From Clostridia bacterium (GTDB taxonomy: Bacteria > Bacillota > Clostridia > Christensenellales > Christensenellaceae): DNA of 63,278 nt. The position numbers and the translations under genes were made by a program. The notes under the pieces are model-generated. The model searched no databases. It was not told the origin of the DNA and worked only from the letters and a program-made list of their open reading frames with translations. The stretch covers positions 1 to 63,278 of the forward strand of contig JAFRTU010000004.1 in the NCBI GenBank assembly GCA_017439085.1. Direction: 5' to 3'. Within the stretch, counting starts at the first letter, position 1; the number at the start of each line of letters is the position of its first letter. Below are positions 42,617 through 51,188 of the stretch, in pieces.

Positions 42617-43468
42617 ATGAAAGTAGTTCTTTGCGGAGCTTACGGAAACCTCGGTTCCGACGTATTGAAGACACTAGTGAGAAACGGCTATGAGACCGTT
42701 GCCGCAGACATGGCCGAGAAGGATCTCGGAGAGGAGTTCCGCGTTCCGTTCAGAAAGATCGACGTCACTAAGCCTGAGACCTTAAAGGGCATATTCGACG
42801 GAGCGGATGCAGTCATCACTACGGTAGGCCTTACTACGGGCTCTGCTACGGTCACCAACTATGAGATCGACTACCAGGGCAACCTCAATCTCCTTAACGA
42901 GGCAAAGGAAGCGGGAGTGAAGCATTTCGTATACATCTCCGTCATAAAGGCCGATAAGGCTCCGAAGGTGCCGATGCTCCATGCCAAGGCCATGTTCGAG
43001 GAGGAACTGAAGAAGAGCGGCATCACATACGTGATACACCGTCCTACCGGCTACTTCTATGACATAGTGAAGGTGTTCAGGCCGATGATAGAAAAGGGAG
43101 AGGTAACACTTCTTGGAAAGAAGCCCGTACACGCAAACGTCATCTCCACCGAGGACTTCGCTGACTTCATAGTGAAGCACATAGAGGATGAGAACGTGAC
43201 CTACAACGTGGGAGGAAAGGAGACCTATTCCTACGAGGAGATCGCGAACATGTGCTTCAAGGCCGCAGGAAAGGAGCCTGTGATAAAGAGAGCACCTGCT
43301 TTCCTGTTCGACGTTCTGGCATTCGTGAACAAGATGAAGAAGACCGGCAAGGAGGGAGTGCTCCGCTTCTCGAAGTGGACTCTCACGGAAGAAATGGTCG
43401 GAGATACTGCTTACGGAGACATGAGCTTCAAGAAGTATATCGAAGACAGCTTTAAGGAGAACAAGTGA
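42617..43468 (+). CDS. NmrA-like NAD(P)-binding oxidoreductase
   Basis: A 283-residue atypical short-chain dehydrogenase. The nucleotide-binding loop GAYGNLGSDVL lies at 7-17, followed by AADMAEKDL and VDVTKPETLKGIFDGAD-like segments of the NmrA/UbiA-associated group; HFVYISVIKADKAP holds the usual active-site neighbourhood without a clear YxxxK. Such proteins act as dehydrogenases or redox sensors. ATG 42617 is preceded by GAGGG; an earlier ATG at 42602 overlaps the upstream stop and has a weaker SD. It overlaps the next gene at TGATG. Confidence 0.85.
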   Translation: MKVVLCGAYGNLGSDVLKTLVRNGYETVAADMAEKDLGEEFRVPFRKIDVTKPETLKGIFDGADAVITTVGLTTGSATVTNYEIDYQGNLNLLNEAKEAGVKHFVYISVIKADKAPKVPMLHAKAMFEEELKKSGITYVIHRPTGYFYDIVKVFRPMIEKGEVTLLGKKPVHANVISTEDFADFIVKHIEDENVTYNVGGKETYSYEEIANMCFKAAGKEPVIKRAPAFLFDVLAFVNKMKKTGKEGVLRFSKWTLTEEMVGDTAYGDMSFKKYIEDSFKENK

Positions 43469-44268
43469 TGTGGAACTATCTTCTCATAATCTGCGCGGTA
43501 TGCGCAGTCCTCACGACGGTGGGGTTCTATAAGTTCGTATACTTCCTTTCGATAGGATACGGATTTGCAGTGGCAGGTGCCGGAATAGCTATATTCATAC
43601 TCGCACTCGTGAATGGCTGGACGGAGGGAGTGCTGATACTGGCCTTAATCCAGATGCTTCTTTTCATAGCATACGGCTGCAGGCTCTCGGGATTCCTTCT
43701 CTATAGGGAGATAAAGAATGCTGCCTACAGGAAGACCCTTAAGGAAGCTACGGGAAACGACAAGAAGATGCCGATCTTCGTACTTCTTTTCATATGGATC
43801 TTCGTGTCCTGCCTCTATACCGCTCAGACGAGCCCGATGCTCTTCAGATACATGAATGAGAAAAAGGACTTCATAGTACCGGTGATAGGAATAGTGATTT
43901 CCGTATTCGGACTCTTACTCGAATCCCTGGCCGATAAGCAGAAATCCGCTCAGAAGAAGGAGAATCCTTCCATGGTGGCTACGAAGGGTCTGTATAAGAT
44001 AGTAAGATGCCCGAACTACCTCGGAGAGATAATCTTCTGGACCGGAGTGCTCGTAGCGGGGATCACTGCATATGAAGGTGCGGTCCAGTGGATAATCGCC
44101 ATCATCGCATACATCTGCATAGTGTTCATAATGTTCAACGGAGCACAGAGGCTCGAGAAGCGCCAGATGGCAAGGTACGGAGACGATGAGGCATATAACG
44201 AATATGCCAACAAGACTCCGATAATCCTGCCCTTCATACCTCTCTATCATCTGAACAAGAAGGAGTGA
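43468..44268 (+). CDS. DUF1295/isoprenylcysteine methyltransferase-like membrane protein
   Basis: A 266-residue protein with about seven membrane helices. The C-terminal block YKIVRCPNYLGEIIFWTGVL, then MFNGAQRLEKRQMARYGDDEAYNEYANKT, is the DUF1295/steroid 5-alpha-reductase/ICMT signature: RxPNYxGE binds the cofactor and the ERYGxxxxxYxxxT-type tail is conserved. Members are membrane methyltransferases or reductases; the substrate is unknown. AAGGAG is eight bases before ATG 43468, which overlaps the preceding stop (TGATG). It lies between an NmrA-like oxidoreductase and a membrane protein gene. Confidence 0.85.
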   Translation: MWNYLLIICAVCAVLTTVGFYKFVYFLSIGYGFAVAGAGIAIFILALVNGWTEGVLILALIQMLLFIAYGCRLSGFLLYREIKNAAYRKTLKEATGNDKKMPIFVLLFIWIFVSCLYTAQTSPMLFRYMNEKKDFIVPVIGIVISVFGLLLESLADKQKSAQKKENPSMVATKGLYKIVRCPNYLGEIIFWTGVLVAGITAYEGAVQWIIAIIAYICIVFIMFNGAQRLEKRQMARYGDDEAYNEYANKTPIILPFIPLYHLNKKE

Positions 44269-44292
44269 CATATGAAGTAGTTCAGCGTATGG

Positions 44293-44895
44293 ATGGCTCT
44301 CTGTGACTTCATACCGGTGGTGTTCTTTGCCGTCGCTGCAGTGCTGCTCCAGAGGGATCTCTACAACAAGATGAGCAAGGGAGCATTCGCTCTTTTTGCA
44401 GGCGGAACTATATTCATCATATTCGCCGGATCGTCGAAAGCACTGTATAAGCTCCTGTATGCACTTGGCATATGCGATTTTGAGGCGCTTAACACGCTAA
44501 TGTTCCCGGTACAGTCCATGGGATTCATGCTCGCAGGCATAGGCATGATAGCCATGCTCTTCTTCAGACAGAAGGAGAAAGTTCTTGCTGTCGCACCTCC
44601 GGTATTCAAGGGCACCATGATATTCGTAGTCTTCATGATAGCGGGACTCGGCATGATGGATTTATCTCTCTGCAGGCTTTCAAGGAAACTGAAGAAGCAT
44701 TGGCTCATACCCGTGTTCATACTGTCCTTCATAATGTGCCTCGGCATGGGATATCTCTCATCCAAGGATTTCGACAAGGCTATTATGAACTGGATCGCCG
44801 AAGGAGTGAACATACTCGGTCAGGGACTGTTCCTGTTTGGGACCATAAAGCTCCATAAGGCAGGACTTGCGGAACTGAAGCTGAAAGAAGAATAA
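44293..44895 (+). CDS. Membrane protein of unknown function, with an in-frame amber codon near its natural start
   Basis: A 200-residue protein with five or six membrane helices, not recognised. The natural start appears to be ATG 44272, which has the operon's good SD (AAGGAG, six bases upstream). Its third codon is TAG (44278-44280), and the frame then continues without a break through FSVWMALCDFIP. The first downstream ATG (44293) has no SD. So the gene carries a nonsense codon at position 3 and may be made only by reinitiation, by readthrough, or hardly at all. It is the last gene of the operon before a terminator. Confidence 0.65.
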   Translation: MALCDFIPVVFFAVAAVLLQRDLYNKMSKGAFALFAGGTIFIIFAGSSKALYKLLYALGICDFEALNTLMFPVQSMGFMLAGIGMIAMLFFRQKEKVLAVAPPVFKGTMIFVVFMIAGLGMMDLSLCRLSRKLKKHWLIPVFILSFIMCLGMGYLSSKDFDKAIMNWIAEGVNILGQGLFLFGTIKLHKAGLAELKLKEE

Positions 44896-44912
44896 AGGAT
44901 AATAAATGAAGA

Positions 44913-44939
44913 AGTCCGGACGTGTGTCCGGACTTTTTA
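44913..44939. terminator. Bidirectional terminator between convergent genes
   Basis: AGTCCGGAC and GTCCGGACT form a perfect 9-bp stem around GTGT, with TTTT on the plus side and an A-rich flank that gives T on the minus side. It separates the amber-codon gene from the MerR gene. Confidence 0.85.
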
Positions 44940-45737
44940 CTTTATCTGCAGATACAGCTTGGTGATCTTGTCATTGTGGTCAAGGACCATCATGTCCACG
45001 ACCAGATACTCGAGGAAGCACATGTCTCCGGGTTCCAGATCATTCGCTCTCAGATATGTGAACATCCTGGAAAGGGTATCGGGTATGGATGACTCCGTCC
45101 CGAAGTGATAGCCGATGAGGTATCTTCCCGAGGGAAATACCGGTTCCACCTGAGATATCGGAAGCTTTTCCGTTTCAGAGAATATGTATTCCGTCTCCTC
45201 GGTCCCGTGTTCAAGCAGGGCAGAGGATATGTGAGCGGATATGAAGTTGTCATGAGTGGTCACGGGAGCGCTCTTCAGCCTCTCATAGTAGGAGATGAAG
45301 TCCTTTCCGAAGGCTTCTTCCTTAGTCCTGCTCCTGATGCCGTACTTAGTATCCATCTCAGTTATCCTGAAGGTCCTGTCTGCCGTCAGAGCTTCCTTGG
45401 ACAATCTGTCCGCATCCTCGAGATCCGACAGAACTCCGTTAAGACGGGATATCTCTTCCCGTATCCTTGATATCTGTCTTTCCAGGAGCCCTGCATAGTT
45501 GGCAGGAGATCTGTGGAGCAGGTAGTCCTTTATCTCGTTCAGCTCCATGCCGAGCCCCTTTAGTATCTGTATGTCCGAGAACATGCCGAACTGCCTGTAG
45601 GAGTAATATCTGTAGCCGTTCTCACCCAGGTATTCCGGTGAAAAGAGGCCTATCCTGTCGTAATGGAAGAGAGTATCCTTCGTGGTGCCCATGGCCTCTG
45701 CGAACTCTCCCGTAGTGAAATATCCCGGTCTTTTCAT
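44937..45737 (-). CDS. MerR-family regulator with a GyrI-like effector domain (BmrR type)
   Basis: A 266-residue regulator. The winged helix is at 6-75 (FTTGEFAEAMGTTKDTLFHYDRIGLFSPE, then the RYYSYRQFGMFSDI wing), followed by a dimerising coiled coil (about 78-115) and a C-terminal ligand domain (about 120-266) like BmrR/GyrI. MerR proteins untwist a promoter whose -35/-10 spacer is 19-20 bp. The gene is divergent from a MATE pump gene, and the shared region holds exactly such a promoter, so it should activate the pump when bound to a drug. Confidence 0.9.
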   Translation of the reverse strand: MKRPGYFTTGEFAEAMGTTKDTLFHYDRIGLFSPEYLGENGYRYYSYRQFGMFSDIQILKGLGMELNEIKDYLLHRSPANYAGLLERQISRIREEISRLNGVLSDLEDADRLSKEALTADRTFRITEMDTKYGIRSRTKEEAFGKDFISYYERLKSAPVTTHDNFISAHISSALLEHGTEETEYIFSETEKLPISQVEPVFPSGRYLIGYHFGTESSIPDTLSRMFTYLRANDLEPGDMCFLEYLVVDMMVLDHNDKITKLYLQIK

Positions 45738-45746
45738 ATTTTCCTC

Positions 45747-45777
45747 TTGACTATGGTGTTACACAATAGTTTATCAT
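45747..45777 (+). promoter_or_regulatory. MerR-type promoter of the MATE gene with operator in the spacer
   Basis: TTGACT (45747-45752) and TATCAT (45772-45777) are separated by 19 bp, the long spacing used by MerR activators. The spacer contains a 15-bp dyad, ATGGTGTTACACAAT (45753-45767), with one mismatched pair. A further inverted repeat, TTTATCA and TGATAAA (45770-45776 and 45789-45795), overlaps the -10. Confidence 0.85.
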
Positions 45778-45810
45778 CTTATTTGCTTTGATAAAAGAGA
45801 GGAAAAATAT

Positions 45811-47202
45811 ATGGAACAAGAACAGAACGTAAACAAGATAGGGCAGGATTTCAGCTTCGGAAAACTGATAAAGTTCCTACTGCCCACGATGATAACGCAG
45901 TTCTTCTTCTCGGTCTTCAAGACCGTTGACGACGGACTCTTCGTGACCAACTATGTCGGAACGAATGCGCTCTCATCCATAAACATACTATTCCCGTACA
46001 TGATAATCACCGATGCTGTGGTATTCGTGTTCGCATCTGGAGCTGCGGCAGTCTGCTCGAGAAAGATGGGAGAGGGAAAGCAGGAGGAGGCAAAGAGGAG
46101 CTTCACTACGATCACTTTGATGGCATTCATATGCCTTGCAGTAGTATCCACTTTCTCGCTCATATTCCAGAAGCCGATACTGAGGCTTTTGGGAGCCACG
46201 GACATCCTCATGGACGACTGCGTGACCTACAGCACATATATGTGGCTCTTCCAGCCCATAGCGTCGATAGGAGTCATGTTCGACATGTTCTACGCCACGG
46301 CGGGAAAACCGGTGATGAGCCTCATAACCGCTGTCATAAACGGATTCACCAACATCATCTTCGACTATATCTTCATAGTGAGGATGCAGCTCGGAGTCCT
46401 TGGAGCAGCATATGCGACTACCATCGGAAACACTGTGTTCACGCTCATAGGAGTGATCTTCTACATGAACAGGAAGCATGAGATCTACTTCATGAAGCCC
46501 TGGCCCCATATCGGGACGCTCACGAAGGACGTTTTCTCGGTAGGCATGGCACAGTTCTTCAACCACATCGCCATAAGCGTGTCCTCATATATCTCGAACA
46601 TAATGATACTTAAGATCGGCGGAGAGGACGGACTTGCCGCATATTCCATTATCGGATATCTCCAGTGGCTCGTTGGAAGCGCAATGGGAGGCTACGCCGA
46701 CGGCGTTTCATCCATCTTCAGCTTTAACTACGGAGCGGGGAACAAGGAGAGGATACACAGATACTTCTGGTATTCCGTGAAGTTCCTGTTCACTGCTTCT
46801 GCGGCACTCGTGGGAATATGCCTCATATTCGCAAAGCCGCTCATAAGCATATACGTGCAGGAAGCCAAGGACCCTGAGATCTTCAATATGGTATACAGGG
46901 GGATGATGATCTCGCCCTGGTGCATACTGTTCTCAGGCTTCGGTATGTTCAGCGCCAGGTTCTTCACTGCGATGAACAACGGCAAGGCTGCCGCTTTCAT
47001 CTCCTTCATGAGGAACGGAGTGCTTATAACGATAGTAACGCTGGTTCTTCCGATACTCCTTGGCATTGACGGGATTTGGGCGTCCGCACCGGTCTCAGAG
47101 CTCCTCGGATTCTTCACAGTGTTCTGGATACTCTGGAGAAACAAGGACAACTATGCTCTTGGAAAGGATCAGACCGCACTTCTTATCGACAACAAGGTCT
47201 GA
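45811..47202 (+). CDS. MATE-family efflux transporter
   Basis: A 463-residue pump with 12 membrane helices in two similar halves; MATE signatures include the N-terminal LLPTMITQFFFSVFKTVDDGLFVTNYVGTNAL block (about 23-54, read in pieces) and its counterpart after residue 235 (VGMAQFFNHIAISVSSYISN). MATE proteins export cationic drugs in exchange for Na+ or H+ across the cell membrane. The 73-bp gap to the divergent MerR gene carries a 19-bp-spacer promoter. SD GAGAGGA. No terminator is seen directly after it. Confidence 0.9.
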   Translation: MEQEQNVNKIGQDFSFGKLIKFLLPTMITQFFFSVFKTVDDGLFVTNYVGTNALSSINILFPYMIITDAVVFVFASGAAAVCSRKMGEGKQEEAKRSFTTITLMAFICLAVVSTFSLIFQKPILRLLGATDILMDDCVTYSTYMWLFQPIASIGVMFDMFYATAGKPVMSLITAVINGFTNIIFDYIFIVRMQLGVLGAAYATTIGNTVFTLIGVIFYMNRKHEIYFMKPWPHIGTLTKDVFSVGMAQFFNHIAISVSSYISNIMILKIGGEDGLAAYSIIGYLQWLVGSAMGGYADGVSSIFSFNYGAGNKERIHRYFWYSVKFLFTASAALVGICLIFAKPLISIYVQEAKDPEIFNMVYRGMMISPWCILFSGFGMFSARFFTAMNNGKAAAFISFMRNGVLITIVTLVLPILLGIDGIWASAPVSELLGFFTVFWILWRNKDNYALGKDQTALLIDNKV

Positions 47203-47269
47203 AAGATTGATTTAAACGTTCTTTTGAAAGATAATCATATATGACGATAAAACATGTGAGGTCTTTCAG

Positions 47270-47746
47270 ATGGAATTCGAAATAAAGACGACATACACCT
47301 TCGAGGAATACAGGGATTTCGTTAAGGCTGTTAATCTGAATATGAATAAGTTCAAGGGAAGGCTCATACTTTCCCTTGCTTTATTTGCGGGATCGATAGC
47401 TTTCCTGTTCATCACAAAGATGACTGAGCTCGCCATATTCGCTACGGCATTCGTGGTGATATTCCTGATAGCCATGTTCTTCATTGCAAAGAGCAGCGTT
47501 AAGAAGTCATGGGAGACGAACACTCTCCTTCAGAACGTGGTGAACACCTACCATTTCAGCGAAGAAGGCATAAACGTGTATTCAGATATCGGAAACACCA
47601 TTCTTTCCTATGACAAGGTCTATAAGCTCATAGAGAACGAGAACGACTTCTACATAATGACTGCGAACAACACCGGCTTCATAGTCTCAAAGAAAGAGAT
47701 GACCGGGGAGCAGGCTGAGTTCATAAGGCAGCACTGCAAAAAGTAA
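47270..47746 (+). CDS. YcxB-like membrane protein
   Basis: A 158-residue protein with two adjacent membrane helices (about 32-70: LILSLALFAGSIAFLFI and IFATAFVVIFLIAMFFI) and a soluble C-terminal domain with the YcxB-like pattern TYHFSEEGINVYSDIGNTILSYDKVYKLIENENDFYIMT, ending in the KKEMTGEQAEFI block. The family has no known function. It lies 10 bp before a glycosyltransferase gene. The start has a weak SD (TGAGG), 8 bases upstream. Confidence 0.75.
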   Translation: MEFEIKTTYTFEEYRDFVKAVNLNMNKFKGRLILSLALFAGSIAFLFITKMTELAIFATAFVVIFLIAMFFIAKSSVKKSWETNTLLQNVVNTYHFSEEGINVYSDIGNTILSYDKVYKLIENENDFYIMTANNTGFIVSKKEMTGEQAEFIRQHCKK

Positions 47747-47755
47747 GGGAGCTTC

Positions 47756-48631
47756 ATGAGAGCGGATACGGTATACATCGTAGTACACTATATGGATATA
47801 AGGGCCACGGAGAGATGCATAAGGAGCATATTCGAGTGCTCGGGTGACGACTTCCATGTGGTGATAGTGGACAACGGGTCAAAGACTGGACACCGTAGCG
47901 TTCTGATACAGAAGTTCTCGTCGGATCCTTCTGTGACATATATAGATGCTGGAACTGACCTCGGCTATGCCTCTGCAGTGAACAGGGCTTACGGGTTCAT
48001 AAGGAGCGAGATAGAGGCTGAGACCATAGTGGTGATGCATAACGATATGGAGCTTGACACCCACGGCTTCGGAATGAAGGCAAGGAGGATACTCGAAGAG
48101 AAGGATGCTCCCGTGCTCGGACCCGATATCATATCCAAACGCACGGGATATCATGAGAACCCGTACATGAAGGGACCGAGGACCCTTGCCGAGCTGAAGG
48201 GCATGCTTGAGAGATATGCCTACGTGAACAGAGCCTTCAGAAGATACTATGTCAAATATGATCTCGGAAGAAGGAAGACGTATAAGCCGAACCCGTTTGC
48301 TTTATCTGAGGGTGAGGACATGATGCTCCGTACGGGATGCCTCATTCTTTCGAAACGGTTCATGGAGAAGATGGACCATGTGTTCACGGGATGCAGCCAT
48401 ATGTATATGGAGGAGGACGCCTTCGCCACAGAGATGAGGGATAAGGGCATAAGGACCCTTTATGATCCGTCCCTGAGGGTCACCCATGAGGGAGGCTCTT
48501 CCATGAAGAAGAGATATCTGCTGCCGTACCTGAGGGAAAAGAAAAAATGGAAAGAAAAGGAGAAGGCTCTTGGAGAACTGATAGACATCCTGGAGCCGGA
48601 AAGGAAAGATGAAGAAATATGTAGCGTATAA
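47756..48631 (+). CDS. Glycosyltransferase family 2
   Basis: A 291-residue cytoplasmic or membrane-associated enzyme that moves a sugar from a nucleotide-sugar. The GT2 start VYIVVHYMDIRATERCIRSI, the FHVVIVDNGSKTG block, and the metal-binding MHNDMEL (DxD-like, residues about 95-101) are visible; a late MYMEEDAFATEMRDKG (about 222-237) holds the ED motif of the acceptor site. The C-terminal 60 residues are very Lys/Arg-rich. The sugar and acceptor are unknown. It overlaps a small basic ORF by 23 bp. Confidence 0.88.
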   Translation: MRADTVYIVVHYMDIRATERCIRSIFECSGDDFHVVIVDNGSKTGHRSVLIQKFSSDPSVTYIDAGTDLGYASAVNRAYGFIRSEIEAETIVVMHNDMELDTHGFGMKARRILEEKDAPVLGPDIISKRTGYHENPYMKGPRTLAELKGMLERYAYVNRAFRRYYVKYDLGRRKTYKPNPFALSEGEDMMLRTGCLILSKRFMEKMDHVFTGCSHMYMEEDAFATEMRDKGIRTLYDPSLRVTHEGGSSMKKRYLLPYLREKKKWKEKEKALGELIDILEPERKDEEICSV

Positions 48632-48869
48632 GGACCTGTCCAAGAAGGAAAAGAAGAAAAGGGACAGGGAGAGGAGAGTGACCTGGGAAGGGATAAGACC
48701 GGTCACGAGAGTAAAGGAGAGCGGCAAACTCTACAGCAGGAAAAAGAGAAGGAAGGATGACAGGAAGCTCATGAACGAAGAGCACGAAAGTCATCCTTTT
48801 TTTATGCCTTTTTTGTCGAAGTCCATTATTTTGGACTCTTGTTCTTATATGCGAAAAATTGCCGATTGA
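48609..48869 (+). CDS. Possible small basic protein overlapping the glycosyltransferase end
   Basis: An 86-residue frame that starts 23 bp before the glycosyltransferase stop, with GGAAAGG just upstream of its ATG. The first 60 residues are strongly basic (KKEKKKRDRERRVTWEG; KKRRKDDRK) and the tail is hydrophobic and weak, running through a T-rich stretch. It is not recognised. The overlap and the SD favour translation, but low complexity makes it uncertain. Confidence 0.45.
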   Translation: MKKYVAYKDLSKKEKKKRDRERRVTWEGIRPVTRVKESGKLYSRKKRRKDDRKLMNEEHESHPFFMPFLSKSIILDSCSYMRKIAD

Positions 48870-48913
48870 CATATTGCACGGCGGATATGCGGGTGATAAT
48901 ATAAAGACGTAAA

Positions 48914-48930
48914 TGGAACAGAGTGTTCCA
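48914..48930. promoter_or_regulatory. Palindromic operator before the LexA-like gene
   Basis: TGGAACA-GAG-TGTTCCA is a perfect 17-bp palindrome located 20 bp before the LexA-like start codon and just downstream of a GATAAT. It contains GAAC-N5-GTTC, one base wider than the GAAC-N4-GTTC core of typical Bacillota SOS boxes, so it is probably the binding site of this LexA-like protein itself. Confidence 0.75.
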
Positions 48931-48949
48931 GATAGAAAAAGGAGGAGAT

Positions 48950-49567
48950 ATGAGATCCAAGAACACCGAAACGATGATGAGGATCAAGGGATACTGTGAA
49001 GGCTATGTCCTGTCGACCGGTCGTTCACCGTCCATGGCGGATATCGCGGGATATATCGGCATGTCCAGAAGCTCCGCATACAGGTATGTCACATACATGA
49101 GCAATAACGGGATGCTGGAGTATGACGGGAACGAGATAACGACCGAGACCTCAGCCAAATACAGGGGGAACACAGTAAAGGCCGCTCTCATAGGCTCCAT
49201 ACGCTGCGGCTCTCCCCAGTATGAGGAGGAGAATATAGAGTCATATTTCACCCTGCCGGAGGAGCTCTTCGGAAAGGGAGAGTTCTACTGTCTCCACGCT
49301 TCAGGCGATTCCATGATCGACGCCGGTATCGAAGACGGGGACATAGTGGTCTGCAGGAAGCAGATCTCTGCCGATGAGGGAGACATAGTGGTGGCCCTGG
49401 TGGACGGAGAGAGCACTTTGAAGAGATTCTTCATCGACAGGAAGAAGAAATGCTTCATACTCCATCCCGAGAACGGGGAGTACGAGGACATAATCGTGGA
49501 GGAGCTCTACATACAGGGAGTGGCCACCCACGTCATCAAGAAGCTCGGAAATGCGGTAGGGCTCTAG
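48950..49567 (+). CDS. LexA-like S24 repressor
   Basis: A 205-residue self-cleaving repressor. The N-terminal winged helix (about 5-65) has SMADIAGYIGMSRSSAYRYV. The S24 peptidase domain shows a cleavage site Cys86-Gly87 (IRCGSP), the nucleophile Ser121 in ASGDSM and the general base Lys158 in ESTLKRF. This is a complete LexA mechanism: RecA filaments trigger self-cleavage after DNA damage. It is a paralogue type found next to UmuC-like genes rather than a certain global LexA. The start has AAGGAGGAG just upstream; a longer frame to 48923 lies across the operator. Confidence 0.85.
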   Translation: MRSKNTETMMRIKGYCEGYVLSTGRSPSMADIAGYIGMSRSSAYRYVTYMSNNGMLEYDGNEITTETSAKYRGNTVKAALIGSIRCGSPQYEEENIESYFTLPEELFGKGEFYCLHASGDSMIDAGIEDGDIVVCRKQISADEGDIVVALVDGESTLKRFFIDRKKKCFILHPENGEYEDIIVEELYIQGVATHVIKKLGNAVGL

Positions 49568-49577
49568 GAGAAGACAT

Positions 49578-50849
49578 ATGCAGGACTGGTATCTCTGTAT
49601 AGACCTCAAAAGCTTCTACGCATCCGTGGAATGCGTGGAGCTGGGACTCGATCCCATGACCACTAACCTCGTGGTGGCTGACCCGGAGAGGGCCGAGGGC
49701 ACCATCTGTCTTGCCGTGTCTCCTTCGATGAAGAAACTCGGGGTCAGGAACAGGTGCCGCGTATACGAGATACCAAATGACATCGACTACATAATGGCGC
49801 CACCGAGGATGCAGCTCTACATAGACTATGCAGCCAGGATATACGGGATATATCTCGACTTCATATCACCTGACGACATACACGTGTATTCAATAGATGA
49901 AGCGTTCATATACGTGACGCCATATCTCAAGAAATACAACAGGACTCCGAAGCAGATGGCCCAGATGCTGATGGAGGAGGTCGCAAGGAGAGTGGGAGTA
50001 AGAGCCACCTGCGGTATAGGAACGAACATGTACCTTACGAAGATCGCCCTCGACATCACCGCCAAGAAATCGCCCGACTTCATAGGAATACTGGACGAGG
50101 AGACCTACAGAAAGACCCTCTGGGACCACGAGCCTCTTACCGACTTCTGGATGATAGGGTACGGGAAGAGCGACAGGCTTGCCAAGATCGGCATACACAC
50201 CATGGGGGACATAGCGAGGCTGGACGAGGACATACTCTATTCCATGTTCGGAATAGACGCCGAGCTCCTGATCGACCACGCCTGGGGCAGGGAGACTGCA
50301 AGGATGGAGGACATAAAGAGATACGTGCCTTCATCTAGGAGCCTTTCCAGCGGACAGGTGCTCCTTCGGGACTATAAGACGGATGAGGCAAGGCTCATAG
50401 TGAAGGAGATGACCGATCTTTTATGCCTCGACATGGTGGACCAGAAGAAGGTCACGCCTTCCATGACCCTCTACATTGGATATTCCCATACTACGGGCAT
50501 ACCTTCGTCCAGGGGTACAGTAGCCTTCAAGAAAGCCACGAACGCTGACATGATTATCATCCCGGATATACTTAAGCTCTATGACAGTATAGTCGTGGAG
50601 GGCGTGCCGGTAAGGAGGATAAACATAAACTGCAACAAGCTCATATCCGACGATACCGCCTACCAGATGACCTTCTTCGATCAGGGGCTCCTGGAGCTCG
50701 AAGAGAAGAACAATCGCCTTCAGGAGGCAGTCCTAAAGATCAAGAAGAGATACGGAAAGGACGCGATGTTAAAGGGCATGAACTTCGAGGAAGCAGGCAC
50801 CACCATAAAGAGGAACCACCAGATAGGAGGGCACAAGAGTGGCAAATAA
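49578..50849 (+). CDS. Y-family DNA polymerase (UmuC/DinB-like)
   Basis: A 423-residue translesion polymerase. The catalytic carboxylates are visible in CIDLKSFYASVE (about 7-18, first Asp) and in VYSIDEAFIYV (about 104-114, Asp-Glu pair); the steric-gate region FYASVE and the little-finger domain (about 240-360) follow, with TSGQ-like LSSGQVLLRDY. Such enzymes copy damaged DNA with reduced accuracy. It directly follows the LexA-like gene by 10 bp and overlaps the YolD-like gene, so DNA damage should release its expression. No beta-clamp motif is certain. Confidence 0.9.
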   Translation: MQDWYLCIDLKSFYASVECVELGLDPMTTNLVVADPERAEGTICLAVSPSMKKLGVRNRCRVYEIPNDIDYIMAPPRMQLYIDYAARIYGIYLDFISPDDIHVYSIDEAFIYVTPYLKKYNRTPKQMAQMLMEEVARRVGVRATCGIGTNMYLTKIALDITAKKSPDFIGILDEETYRKTLWDHEPLTDFWMIGYGKSDRLAKIGIHTMGDIARLDEDILYSMFGIDAELLIDHAWGRETARMEDIKRYVPSSRSLSSGQVLLRDYKTDEARLIVKEMTDLLCLDMVDQKKVTPSMTLYIGYSHTTGIPSSRGTVAFKKATNADMIIIPDILKLYDSIVVEGVPVRRININCNKLISDDTAYQMTFFDQGLLELEEKNNRLQEAVLKIKKRYGKDAMLKGMNFEEAGTTIKRNHQIGGHKSGK

Positions 50850-51186
50850 GTATAGGGAGAAGATGTCAAGGCTCAACAGGGCCAAGCAGTTCGCACCCTT
50901 CGATGCCTTGAGCGGTCTCAGTATAGCCCTCGCCGAAGTCAGAAGGAGGCATAATGCCGTCGAGAAGACCGAGATGGGAGAAGAGGAACTTAAGGAGCTG
51001 AACGATACGTTCATGAAGCTCAAAAAGCATGATCTCATAAAGTGTGTCTACTATGAGGACGGGGAGTATCTTGAAAGGAGCGGTGAACTCACCGGAATAT
51101 ACATCGAAATTAGAACGATCGAGATCGACAGGATGAAGATATCCATGGATGACATCCTGGAGCTGTACATACTGGAGGAGGTGTAG
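50839..51186 (+). CDS. YolD-like protein
   Basis: A 115-residue protein with the YolD-like N-terminus (RLNRAKQFAPFDALSGLSIALAEVRR). YolD-family proteins are small helix-rich partners encoded beside UvrX/UmuC-type polymerases in Bacillota and resemble UmuD in position though not in sequence. The gene starts with GTG at 50839, with AGGAGGG eight bases upstream, and overlaps the polymerase gene by 11 bp. The C-terminal half (YYEDGEYLERSGELTGIYIEI) is a small beta domain. A role in polymerase control is inferred from neighbourhood. Confidence 0.75.
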   Translation: MANKYREKMSRLNRAKQFAPFDALSGLSIALAEVRRRHNAVEKTEMGEEELKELNDTFMKLKKHDLIKCVYYEDGEYLERSGELTGIYIEIRTIEIDRMKISMDDILELYILEEV

Positions 51187-51188
51187 GA

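Noticed and set aside
44278..44280. Stop-codon recoding (TAG read as an amino acid) in this organism
   Set aside because: TAG is used as a normal stop for other genes here (for example those ending at 49567 and 52390), so a local mutation is the simpler reading.
48866..48900. A standard promoter TTGACA...GATAAT for the LexA-like gene
   Set aside because: The spacer would be 23 bp, too long. TATTGC at 48872-48877 with a 17-bp spacer is possible but weak, so only the operator was listed.
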